Shown piece by piece: positions 49,524 through 56,983 of a DNA stretch of 64,000 bases. The notes beneath the pieces were generated by a model. It worked only from the letters and a program-made list of their open reading frames with translations, was not told where the DNA came from and did not search any database. Location: contig NZ_CP054919.1 in the NCBI RefSeq assembly GCF_013364235.1, forward strand, positions 4,855,200-4,919,199, read 5' to 3'. The position numbers and the translations under genes were made by a program. Within the stretch, counting starts at the first letter, position 1. Each line of letters begins with the position of its first letter. The stretch comes from Kitasatospora sp. NA04385. GTDB lineage: Bacteria; Actinomycetota; Actinomycetes; Streptomycetales; Streptomycetaceae.

Positions 49524-50738
49524 ATGAAAACTGAGAGTGCAGCAAGGCGGACGGTGCAGGTCGGCATGGACCGCGGCCTGACCTTCCTGATGGCGCTGGC
49601 CTGCGGCGCGGTCGCGGCCAACATCTACTACGCGCAGCCCCTGGTCGCGCTGATCGGCCCCGACGTGGGCCTGAGCGCGAGCGCCTCCAGCCTCGTGGTG
49701 ACGCTGACCCAGATCGGCTACGGCGTGGGCCTGGTCTTCCTGGTCCCGCTCGGCGACATCTTCGAGAACCGCCGGCTCATCACGGTCACCCTGGTGGCGT
49801 GCACGGCGGCGCTGCTGAGCGCGTCGGTCGCGTCCAACGCGGCCCTGTTCCTCGGCACTTCGCTGGTGATCGGCCTGAGTTCGGTCGTGGTGCAGATGCT
49901 GGTGCCCTTCGCGGCCCACCTCGCCCCGGAGGAGAGCCGCGGGCAGGTCGTCGGCAACGTCATGAGCGGCCTGCTGCTGGGCATCCTGCTGGCGCGTCCG
50001 GTGGCCAGCATGACGACCGACCTGCTCGGCTGGCGGGCGATCTTCGCCATCTCCGCCGGTCTGATGCTGGTGCTCGCCCTCACCCTGCGCTCGGTCCTCC
50101 CGGAGCGGAAGCCGACCACCTCCGTCCGCTACCCGGCGCTGCTGGCGTCGATGGGGAAACTGCTGGTCAGCACGCCGATCCTGCGGCGGCGGGCGTTCTA
50201 CCACGCCATGCTGTTCGGCGCGTTCAGCCTGTTCTGGACCGCCGTGCCGCTGATCTTGGCGAGCCCGGCGTGCGGGCTGAGCCAGGGCGGGATCGCCCTG
50301 TTCTCGCTGGCGGCGGTGCTCGGGGCGTTCGTCGCGCCGGTCGCGGGCCGGATCGCCGACCGCGGTCTGACGAAGCCCGCGACCGGCCTCGCGATCCTGG
50401 CCGTCGTGCTCTGCTTCCTGCTGGTGTTCACCAGCGGCGGGCACATGGTCGCGGCCCTGTTCGTCGCGGCGCTCCTGCTCGACGTGGGCATCTCGTGCAA
50501 CCTGGTGCTGGGCCAGCGGGCGATCTTCTCGCTGGGGGCGGAGATCCGCAGCCGGCTGAACGGCCTCTACATGGCGATCTTCTTCGTCGGCGGCGCGGTC
50601 GGGTCGGCGGTGGCCGGCTCGGTGTACGAGTCGTACGGGTGGCAGGGCATCGCCTGGTGCGGGATCGCCTTCCCGCTGGTGGCCGGCCTCTACTACCTGA
50701 CGGAGCTGGTGCCGCGGCGCACCGTGCCGGCCGTCTGA
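49524..50738 (+). CDS. MFS transporter (drug-efflux/arabinose-efflux type)
   Basis: 404 residues, twelve predicted transmembrane helices. MFS motif A-like FLVPLGDIFENRRLITVTLV follows helix 2, and GAVAANIYYAQPLVALIG in helix 1 is typical of the YnfM/AraJ-like efflux branch. It is the last gene of the dehydratase operon (31 bases after the methyltransferase) and probably exports the product. ATG 49524 after GAGAGCA. Downstream is a long leader of the AHAS genes, with its own promoter. Confidence 0.9.
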   Translation: MKTESAARRTVQVGMDRGLTFLMALACGAVAANIYYAQPLVALIGPDVGLSASASSLVVTLTQIGYGVGLVFLVPLGDIFENRRLITVTLVACTAALLSASVASNAALFLGTSLVIGLSSVVVQMLVPFAAHLAPEESRGQVVGNVMSGLLLGILLARPVASMTTDLLGWRAIFAISAGLMLVLALTLRSVLPERKPTTSVRYPALLASMGKLLVSTPILRRRAFYHAMLFGAFSLFWTAVPLILASPACGLSQGGIALFSLAAVLGAFVAPVAGRIADRGLTKPATGLAILAVVLCFLLVFTSGGHMVAALFVAALLLDVGISCNLVLGQRAIFSLGAEIRSRLNGLYMAIFFVGGAVGSAVAGSVYESYGWQGIAWCGIAFPLVAGLYYLTELVPRRTVPAV

Positions 50739-51126
50739 TCCGGCCATCCCTGACGGGTCGTCAACCCGTTTGCCGGAAAGCACCGATGCGGTGATCCGTC
50801 ACCGGAATGATTGGCATCCGCACACAGCGGGAAGGTAGGCTGAAGTCTCGCATTCCCGCGATTTGCGCGAGAACTTGCTTGAGCCGTCACGAACGGATTC
50901 GCCCTGCTCCGACGAGAGTTCTGTTCCCTCGGAGCCGCTGAGCGCGTAGTCGTCACCCGACACCGCTCTTTGCGCGCCATCCCGTAGTACTTCCGGACTT
51001 ACCGTCCGACTGCTGAATTCCGCGCGCTGCCCTTCGAATCAGTCTTGCGAACGGGTGCCCTCCGCCGGTCCGAATCGGGCCGGCGGGCGCGCCCAGCATT
51101 CGAGCCAAGCCAAGAGGAACGAGCAG
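50739..51126 (+). promoter_or_regulatory. Promoter and long structured leader of the AHAS genes
   Basis: 388 bases without a solid gene. TTGGCA (50811-50816) and TAGGCT (50836-50841), 19 bases apart, form a good housekeeping-type promoter, which gives a leader of roughly 275 bases. Within it, an 11-bp stem with an AAT loop (51062-51072 with 51076-51086, one G-T pair) ends 40 bases before the start codon; CTCCGA/TCGGAG (near 50907-50934) is a weaker hairpin. A 44-codon frame at 50807-50941 overlaps the promoter and is not rich in Val, Leu or Ile, so it is not an obvious attenuator peptide. Confidence 0.6.
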
Positions 51127-52857
51127 ATGACCGAACAGATGACAGGTGCCCAGGCTCTGGTCAGGGCGCTGGAGCACGTCGGGGTCGACACGGTGTTCGG
51201 ATATCCGGGCGGCCACATCCTCCCCGCCTACGACCCGCTGTACGACTCGACCAGGATCCGCCACGTGCTGGTCCGGCACGAGCAGGGCGCCGGGCACGCC
51301 GCGGAGGGGTACGCCCAGGCCACCGGCAAGGTCGGCGTCTGCATGGCCACCTCCGGCCCGGGCGCCACCAACCTGGTCACCCCGATCGCGGACGCGTACA
51401 TGGACTCCGTCCCGCTGGTCGCCATCACCGGCCAGGTGCCGAGCACCATGATCGGTACGGACGCCTTCCAGGAAGCCGACATCTGCGGCATCACCCTCCC
51501 GATCACCAAGCACAACTTCCTGGTGACCGACGCCGGCGACATCGCGCGCACCATCGCCGAGGCCTTCCACATCGCCTCCACCGGCCGCCCCGGCCCGGTG
51601 CTGGTCGACATCACCAAGGACGCGCTGCAGGCCACCACCGAGTTCCACTGGGAGCCGACGGCGAACCTGCCGGGCTACCGGCCGGTCACCCGGCCGCACG
51701 CCAAGCAGATCCAGGAGGCGGCCAGGCTGATCTCCGAGGCCGAGTGCCCGGTGCTGTACGTCGGCGGCGGCGTGCACAAGGCCCGCGCCTCGGCGGAACT
51801 GCTCCGCCTGGCCGAGCTGACCGGCATCCCGGTCGTCACCACGTTGATGGCCAGGGGCACCTTCCCCGACAGCCACCCGCTGCACATGGGCATGCCCGGC
51901 ATGCACGGCACCGTCTCGGCGGTCGGCGCGCTGCAGCAGGCGGACCTGCTGATCGCCCTGGGCGTGCGGTTCGACGACCGGGTCACCGGCCGGCTGTCGT
52001 CCTTCGCGCCGCGGGCCAAGGTCATCCACGCGGACATCGACCCGGCCGAGATCTCCAAGAACCGGACGGCCGACGTCCCGATCGTGGGCGACTGCAAGGA
52101 GGTCATCGGCGCCCTCGTCCAGGCGGTCGACCGCCCCGGCGACTACGTCAAGTGGCGGGCGCAGCTGGACAAGCTGAAGGAGACCTACCCGCTCGGGTAC
52201 GAGGACTTCGGGGACGGCACGCTGGCCCCGCAGTACGTCCTGGAGCGGCTCGGTGCCATCGGCGGACCGGACGCCCTCTACGTGGCCGGCGTCGGCCAGC
52301 ACCAGATGTGGGCGTCCCACTTCGTCGGCTTCGAGAAGCCCGGCGCCTTCATCACCTCCGGTGGCGCGGGCACGATGGGGTACGCCGTGCCCGCCGCGAT
52401 GGGCGCCAAGATGGGGCGGCCGGACACGGTGGTCTGGGCGATCGACGGCGACGGCTGCTTCCAGATGACCAACCAGGAGCTGGCCACCTGCACGCTGGAG
52501 GGCGTGCCGATCAAGGTCGCGGTCATCAACAACGGCAACCTCGGCATGATCCGCCAGTGGCAGTCGCTCTTCTACGGCGAGCGGTACTCCAATTCCGACC
52601 TGCAGACGGCCCAGCGCATCCCCGACTTCGTGAAGCTGGGGGAGGCCTACGGCTGCGTCAGCCTGCGGTGCACCCGGCCCGAGGACGTGGACGCGACGAT
52701 CGCCAAGGCGATGCAGATCAACGACGTGCCGGTGGTCATCGACTTCGTGGTCCACGAGGACGCCATGGTCTGGCCGATGGTCCCGGCCGGCACCAGCAAC
52801 GACGACATCAAGATCGCCCGAGACATGACTCCGAAGTGGGAGAGCGACGGCTCATGA
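51127..52857 (+). CDS. ilvB: Acetohydroxyacid (acetolactate) synthase large subunit, cluster-associated copy
   Basis: 576 residues. ThDP enzyme making acetolactate or acetohydroxybutyrate from pyruvate. Catalytic Glu52 in RHEQGAGHAAEGYA, ThDP/Mg motif IDGDGCFQMTNQELATC ending in VINNGN, and FAD-region GVRFDDRVTG are present. Positions linked to herbicide resistance in plants are wild type where I can align them (Pro in QVPSTMIG, Trp in MIRQWQSLFY). It differs from usual streptomycete IlvB as I remember it by a shortened loop after FYGERYSNSD and a Cys in ADICGIT. ATG 51127 follows GAGGA. ilvC is absent nearby, so this may be a second, pathway-linked copy. Confidence 0.92.
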   Translation: MTEQMTGAQALVRALEHVGVDTVFGYPGGHILPAYDPLYDSTRIRHVLVRHEQGAGHAAEGYAQATGKVGVCMATSGPGATNLVTPIADAYMDSVPLVAITGQVPSTMIGTDAFQEADICGITLPITKHNFLVTDAGDIARTIAEAFHIASTGRPGPVLVDITKDALQATTEFHWEPTANLPGYRPVTRPHAKQIQEAARLISEAECPVLYVGGGVHKARASAELLRLAELTGIPVVTTLMARGTFPDSHPLHMGMPGMHGTVSAVGALQQADLLIALGVRFDDRVTGRLSSFAPRAKVIHADIDPAEISKNRTADVPIVGDCKEVIGALVQAVDRPGDYVKWRAQLDKLKETYPLGYEDFGDGTLAPQYVLERLGAIGGPDALYVAGVGQHQMWASHFVGFEKPGAFITSGGAGTMGYAVPAAMGAKMGRPDTVVWAIDGDGCFQMTNQELATCTLEGVPIKVAVINNGNLGMIRQWQSLFYGERYSNSDLQTAQRIPDFVKLGEAYGCVSLRCTRPEDVDATIAKAMQINDVPVVIDFVVHEDAMVWPMVPAGTSNDDIKIARDMTPKWESDGS

Positions 52858-53123
52858 GCAAGCACACCCTGTCGGTCCTCGTCGAGGACAAGCCCAGCGC
52901 GCTCACCCGGGTCACGGCCCTGTTCAGCCGGCGCGGCTTCAACATCGACTCCCTCGTCGTCGTCCCGGCCGAGACGGCGGGGCTCTCCCGGGTCACCCTG
53001 GTGGTCGACGCGGACGACACCCCGCTGGAGCAGGTGACCAAGCAACTCGACAAGCTCATCAACGTGTTGAGCGTCACCGAGGTCGGCCGCGGGCGGGCGG
53101 AGTCCGTCCCCTCCCCCGCCTGA
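52854..53123 (+). CDS. ilvN: Acetolactate synthase small subunit, short ACT-only form
   Basis: 89 residues: one ACT domain (KHTLSVLVEDKPSALTRVTALFSRRGFNIDSLVV) and nothing more. Actinobacterial IlvN is normally about 165-175 residues with a second domain that completes catalytic activation and valine feedback; only the enteric IlvN/IlvM forms are this short. The start overlaps the large-subunit stop (ATGA). There is no frameshift or leftover C-terminal coding sequence downstream; a strong terminator follows within 20 bases of the stop. The short form may leave this AHAS with weak or no valine control. This is inference from length. Confidence 0.88.
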   Translation: MSKHTLSVLVEDKPSALTRVTALFSRRGFNIDSLVVVPAETAGLSRVTLVVDADDTPLEQVTKQLDKLINVLSVTEVGRGRAESVPSPA

Positions 53124-53141
53124 CACCCGTCCGGCCGCCGC

Positions 53142-53184
53142 GCCCGGGCCGCCCTCCGCCACGGAGGGCGGCCCGGGCCGTTTT
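53142..53184 (+). terminator. Strong intrinsic terminator after ilvN
   Basis: Perfect 17-bp stem (53142-53158 with 53162-53178), 3-base loop, then CG and four T residues. It marks the end of the secondary-metabolite locus. Confidence 0.93.
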
Positions 53185-53207
53185 CCGGGGCCGGTCCGCC
53201 AGCGCCG

Positions 53208-53246
53208 GTAGACACTGTCTACTCGGCGCTGGTAGACAGTGTCCGT
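53208..53246. promoter_or_regulatory. Two TetR-type operator copies over the promoter and start of the TetR/MFS operon
   Basis: GTAGACACTGTCTAC (53208-53222) is a perfect palindrome around one central base. GTAGACAGTGTCCGT (53232-53246) is a second, weaker copy 24 bp further on, overlapping the GTG start. TAGACA within the second copy is a plausible -10, which would make the transcript leaderless or nearly so. Confidence 0.75.
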
Positions 53247-53832
53247 GAGCGATGACGAGCGGAGCCCCCTGCGGGAGCGCCTGGTGGACGCCGGGGTCGA
53301 ACTGGTGCTGGCCGAAGGGTCGGGGGCGGTCGGGCTGCGGGAGATCGCGCGGCGGGCCGGGGTGTCGCACGGGGCGCCGCGGCGGTACTTCGCGACGCAC
53401 CGGGAACTGCTGTCGGCGGTGGCGCGGCGCGGGTTCGAGGAACTGGCGGCGCGCTTCGCGGCGGTCCGGGAGCCCGACCCGCGGGCCCGGCTGGCGTGCC
53501 TGGCCCGGGCGTACCTGGCGTACGCCGCCGAGCGGCGCGGGATGTTCGAGCTGATGTTCCGTCACGACCTGCTGAACGGCGACGGGTCGGCGCCGGCCGG
53601 CCCCCGGCTGCGGGAGGCGACGGTGCCGCTGTTCGGGGAGCTGGCGCGGCTGGTGGCGCGGTGCACGGGGGACGAGCGGCGGGCGCCGGTGGCGACGGCC
53701 GCGCTGTGGGCGAACCTGCACGGGCTGGCGCAGTTGCGGGGGTGGGGGAGCACGGCGCTGATGCTGGGGGAGGGCCGCGAGGAGGAGCTGCTGGAAGCGG
53801 TGCTGGCGGCGCACCTCGGGGCCGCCGAGTGA
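53239..53832 (+). CDS. TetR-family repressor
   Basis: 197 residues from GTG 53239, or 195 from GTG 53245, both in frame. The N-terminal TetR helix-turn-helix is clear (about 12-60: RERLVDAGVELVLAEGSGAV, LREIARRAGVSHGAPRRYFATHRELL), and the C-terminal ligand domain is of the TetR_C/WHG type. Two operator copies overlap its own start, so autorepression is likely. The next gene, an MFS exporter, overlaps by four bases (GTGA), the classical repressor-efflux pair. The inducing compound is unknown. Confidence 0.9.
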   Translation: MSVSDDERSPLRERLVDAGVELVLAEGSGAVGLREIARRAGVSHGAPRRYFATHRELLSAVARRGFEELAARFAAVREPDPRARLACLARAYLAYAAERRGMFELMFRHDLLNGDGSAPAGPRLREATVPLFGELARLVARCTGDERRAPVATAALWANLHGLAQLRGWGSTALMLGEGREEELLEAVLAAHLGAAE

Positions 53833-55364
53833 GCCGCGGCGCGGGTCGTGACGCGGGTCGTGGTGCGAGCCGTGACGAGCGGCGTGACGAGGGCGATGGC
53901 ACGGGTCGTGACGAGGGCCGTGGCGCGGGGCGTGGCGCGAGCCGCCTCGCGCTGCCGGTGAGCGCCGGGGCCGCCATGCTGGTGGCCCTGGACGGCACCG
54001 TGCTGCTGATGGCGCAGCCCGGCATGCGGCGCGAACTCGACACCGGCACGGCGCAGTTGCAGTGGACGAGCACCGGCTACCTGGTCGCCGTCGCGGCCCT
54101 GCTGGTGCTCGCGGGCCGGCTCGGCGACCGCTACGGCCACCGCCCGACCCTGCTGGTGGGCGTGCTGGGCTTCGGCGCGGCCTCGGCGGGCATCGCGCTC
54201 GCCCCGACCCTCGGCTGGGTGATCGGGCTGCGGACCGTCCAGGGCGTGTTCGGCGCCCTGCTCCAGCCCGGCACGCTCGCGCTGCTGCGGCTGTGCTGCC
54301 CGCCGGAGCGGCTCGGCCGGGCGATCGCCGTCCGGACGGGCGCCATCGCGGTCGCGGCGGGCGCGGGCCCGCTGCTCGGCGGGCTGCTGGTGGACGCGTT
54401 CGGCTGGCGCGCGGTGTTCTGGATCAACGTCCCGGCGGCCGCGCTGATCGCCGGGATGACGCTCGCCCTGCGCCCCGGCCGGGCGCGGGCGGACGGGCAG
54501 CGGCTCGACCTGGCGGGCGCGGCCCTGCTGGCGGCGGCGCTGGCGGTCCTGGTGCACGCGCTCTCCCGGGTGCCGGAGCGCGGCTGGGGCGGGACGTCGG
54601 CCGAACTGGCGGGCGCCGTCGGGCTGTTCGCGGTGCTGGTGGCGCACGAGCGGCGGGCCGCGAGCCCGGTGGTGCCGCGTCCGGTGGCGGCGTCCCGGCC
54701 GGTGGCGGCCTCGCTGGTCCTGCTGCTGACGGCCTCGGCGGGGCTGTTCGGCACCCTGTTCAGCACCACGTTCCGGCTCCAGGACGCCCTGCACGTGGGC
54801 CCGTTGGGCACGGCGCTGCGGATGCTGCCGCTGACCGCGCTGATGGTGCTGGGCGCCCCGGCGGCCGAGCGGGCGCTGCGCGTCCACGGGCCCCGGCGGA
54901 CGGCGCTGGCGGGCGTGGCGCTGCTGGTGGCGGGCATCGCGGGGCTGGCCGGCCCGGGCGGCGGGGGCGGGGCGGAGCTCGCCACCGGGGCGGCCTCGGC
55001 GCTGCTGGGGGCGGGGTTCGCGGCGGTGATGGTGACGGCGACCGGCACCGTGGTCGGCGACGCCCCGGCCGGGTACGCGGGCACGGTCGGCGGTCTGAAG
55101 CAGACCGCGGCGAACATCGGCCCGACCCTGGGCATCGCGGCCGCCACCGGGGCGGGCGCGCACGGCGCCCTGCCGGTCCTGGCCGCGCTCGCCGCCCTCG
55201 GCCTGCTGCCCGCCGCCCTGCCCGGCGCCCGGCCCGCCGGGCGGCGCGGACCGCCGTCGGCGGGGCGTGACACCCTGGGCGGATGGCGGAACGAGGCGGC
55301 GCGGGCGGGTGCGGGGCGGCGCCGCCCGGTCCGGCCGGGCCGCCGCCCCACCCTCTCCGGCTGA
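53829..55364 (+). CDS. DHA2-type MFS drug-efflux transporter
   Basis: 511 residues, fourteen predicted helices. LVALDGTVLLMAQPGMRREL in helix 1, GRLGDRYGHRPTLLVGVLGF (motif A), and AGPLLGGLLVDAFGWRAVFWINVPAAA (motif C) are typical of EmrB/QacA-like exporters. The first 40 residues are a low-complexity Arg/Gly/Asp/Glu repeat (RDERRDEGDGTGRDEGRG) made of imperfect GTGACGCGGGTC-like DNA repeats, which is unusual for the family and could instead be untranslated if a later start is used. GTG 53829 overlaps the TetR stop. A basic, disordered C-terminal tail of about 45 residues follows the last helix. Confidence 0.88.
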   Translation: MSRGAGRDAGRGASRDERRDEGDGTGRDEGRGAGRGASRLALPVSAGAAMLVALDGTVLLMAQPGMRRELDTGTAQLQWTSTGYLVAVAALLVLAGRLGDRYGHRPTLLVGVLGFGAASAGIALAPTLGWVIGLRTVQGVFGALLQPGTLALLRLCCPPERLGRAIAVRTGAIAVAAGAGPLLGGLLVDAFGWRAVFWINVPAAALIAGMTLALRPGRARADGQRLDLAGAALLAAALAVLVHALSRVPERGWGGTSAELAGAVGLFAVLVAHERRAASPVVPRPVAASRPVAASLVLLLTASAGLFGTLFSTTFRLQDALHVGPLGTALRMLPLTALMVLGAPAAERALRVHGPRRTALAGVALLVAGIAGLAGPGGGGGAELATGAASALLGAGFAAVMVTATGTVVGDAPAGYAGTVGGLKQTAANIGPTLGIAAATGAGAHGALPVLAALAALGLLPAALPGARPAGRRGPPSAGRDTLGGWRNEAARAGAGRRRPVRPGRRPTLSG

Positions 55365-55411
55365 CCGCCGCCGCCCCGCCGACCGACCGCCAACCGCCAG
55401 GGAGCACCCGC

Positions 55412-56713
55412 ATGGACTTCGTCGAGTCGACCGTCGAGGCGGACGGTGAACGCCTGGCCTGCACCGTGGTCGAGCCGTCCGCTCCGCAGCCGTCCGCCTC
55501 GGCGCTGCCGCTCGCTCCGCAGCCGTCTGCCTCGGCGCTGCCGCTCGCTCCGCAGCCGTCTGCCTCGGCGCTGCCGTCCGCTCCGCAGCCGTCTGCCTCG
55601 GCGCTGCCGCTCGCTCCGCAGCCGTCTGCCTCGGCGCTGCCGCTCGCTCCGCAGCCGTCTGCCTCGGCGCTGCCGCTCGCTCCGCAGCCGTCTGCCTCGG
55701 CGCTGCCGCTCGCTCCGCAGCCGTCTGCCTCGGCGCTGCCGCTCGCTCCGCAGCCGTCTGCCTCGGCGCTGCCGCTCGCTCCGCAGCCGTCTGCCTCGGC
55801 GCTGCCGCTCGCTCCGCAGCCGTCTGCCTCGGCGCTGCCGCTCGCTCCGCAGCCGTCCGCCTCGGCGCTGCCGCTCGCTCCGCAGCCGTCCGCCTCGGCG
55901 CTGCCGCTCGCCCCGCAGCCGTCCGCCTCGGCGCTGCCGCTCGCTCCGCAGCCGTCCGCCTCGGCGCTGCCGCTCGCTCCGCAGCCGTCCGCCTCGGCGC
56001 TGCCGCTCGCTCCGCAGCCGTCCGCCTCGGCGCTGCCGCTCGCTCCGCAGCCGTCCGCCTCGGCGCTGCCGCTCACCGCGCTGCTGATGCACGGCGCGGG
56101 CAGCGGCGACCGGCACCGCTGCCTGCCGCTGGCAAGGGAGTTGGCCGCCGCCGGGTGCCGCGCCGTGGTGTTCGACTTCGCCGGGCACGGCGCGAGCAGC
56201 GGCACCCTCGGCGAGCTCTCGCTGGCCCGCCGGGCCCGGCAGGCCCGCGCCGTGCTGGAGCGGCACGCCCCGGTCGGCCCGCTGCTGCTGGTCGGCTTCT
56301 CGATGGGCGGCCAGACCGTCACCGACCTGCTGCGGATGCCCGAACTCGCGGTCCGCACCGAGGCGGTGGCCCTCTGCGCACCCGCCGCCTACGCCCGCGA
56401 GGTGCGCGAACTGCCCTTCGCCAATCCGGAGTTCACCAAAGTCCTGCGCCAGGAGGGGAGTTGGCGCAGCAGCACGGCCTTCGACACCCTCGCGGCGTTC
56501 GGCGGCCGGGCGGTGCTGGTGCTGCCGGAGACGGACGGCGTGATCCCGGCCGGGGTGACGGACGCGCTGGACGCGGCCCTGCGCACCCGCCCGGCGGCGC
56601 CCCCGTACGCCAGGCTCACCCTGCCGGGCGCCGACCACCTGCTCGGCCGCTGGCTGGGCGAGCACCCGGAGGAGTGCGAGCGGGTGGCGGCGGCGCTGCT
56701 GGGCGCGGGCTAG
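55412..56713 (+). CDS. Alpha/beta hydrolase with an 18-copy tandem-repeat insertion
   Basis: 433 residues. After the first strand (DFVESTVEADGERLACTVVEPS) comes a 198-residue insertion of eighteen 11-residue units, consensus APQPSASALPL. The hydrolase fold then resumes: LLMHGAGSGDRHRCLPLAREL, FDFAGHGASSG, nucleophile elbow LLVGFSMGGQTVTDLL with the catalytic Ser, Asp in VLVLPETDGVIP, and His in PGADHLLGRWL. Without the repeat the enzyme has the usual 230-residue size of small serine hydrolases. ATG 55412 after AGGGAGC. The repeat sits in a surface loop before strand 3, so catalysis is probably retained. Substrate unknown. Confidence 0.87.
   Translation: MDFVESTVEADGERLACTVVEPSAPQPSASALPLAPQPSASALPLAPQPSASALPSAPQPSASALPLAPQPSASALPLAPQPSASALPLAPQPSASALPLAPQPSASALPLAPQPSASALPLAPQPSASALPLAPQPSASALPLAPQPSASALPLAPQPSASALPLAPQPSASALPLAPQPSASALPLAPQPSASALPLAPQPSASALPLAPQPSASALPLTALLMHGAGSGDRHRCLPLARELAAAGCRAVVFDFAGHGASSGTLGELSLARRARQARAVLERHAPVGPLLLVGFSMGGQTVTDLLRMPELAVRTEAVALCAPAAYAREVRELPFANPEFTKVLRQEGSWRSSTAFDTLAAFGGRAVLVLPETDGVIPAGVTDALDAALRTRPAAPPYARLTLPGADHLLGRWLGEHPEECERVAAALLGAG
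55481..56074 (+). repeat. Eighteen tandem 33-bp repeats inside the hydrolase gene
   Basis: Exactly eighteen units of 33 bp (594 bp), keeping frame. Units are near identical; the main difference is a TCT or TCC serine codon, TCC in the first unit, TCT in the following block and TCC again in the last units, plus one unit with Ser for Leu. The low divergence and block structure indicate recent expansion by unequal exchange or slippage. Confidence 0.97.
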
Positions 56714-56740
56714 GGCCGCCTGGTCGCGCCGGGCCCGCGA

Positions 56741-56776
56741 CGCCGGATCGCCCCCGGCCCCGGGGGCGATCCGGCG
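56741..56776 (+). terminator. Hairpin after the hydrolase gene
   Basis: Perfect 16-bp stem (56741-56756 with 56761-56776), 4-base loop. The further 200 bases up to the convergent HAD gene hold no gene. Confidence 0.88.
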
Positions 56777-56983
56777 CTCCCGTCACCCAGCAGCACCGAC
56801 CCCGTACCCGAGTGGTCGGGCCGGCCCGCCCGGCGGGGCGCGAAGGGAGGCGCCTCCCGGCTCCCGAGGGGCCGGGGGAGCCGCGCGCCGATCCGGCACG
56901 ACCGACCGGCCCGGCCCCGGGGTGCGTCCTCCGGCCCCCGCCGCGTCGGGCGAAGCTCGCGCGGTGGGCGACCGGCCCGCGCC

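Noticed and set aside
50807..50941. 44-codon frame as an ilv leader peptide
   Set aside because: It overlaps the likely promoter and is not enriched in Val, Leu or Ile.
55481..56074. CRISPR-like array
   Set aside because: Units are contiguous with no spacers, in phase with a coding frame, and there are no cas genes.
55412..56358. Long open frames on both strands across the repeat block
   Set aside because: A 33-bp repeat without stops keeps several frames open; only the plus-strand hydrolase frame has a ribosome site and recognisable domains.
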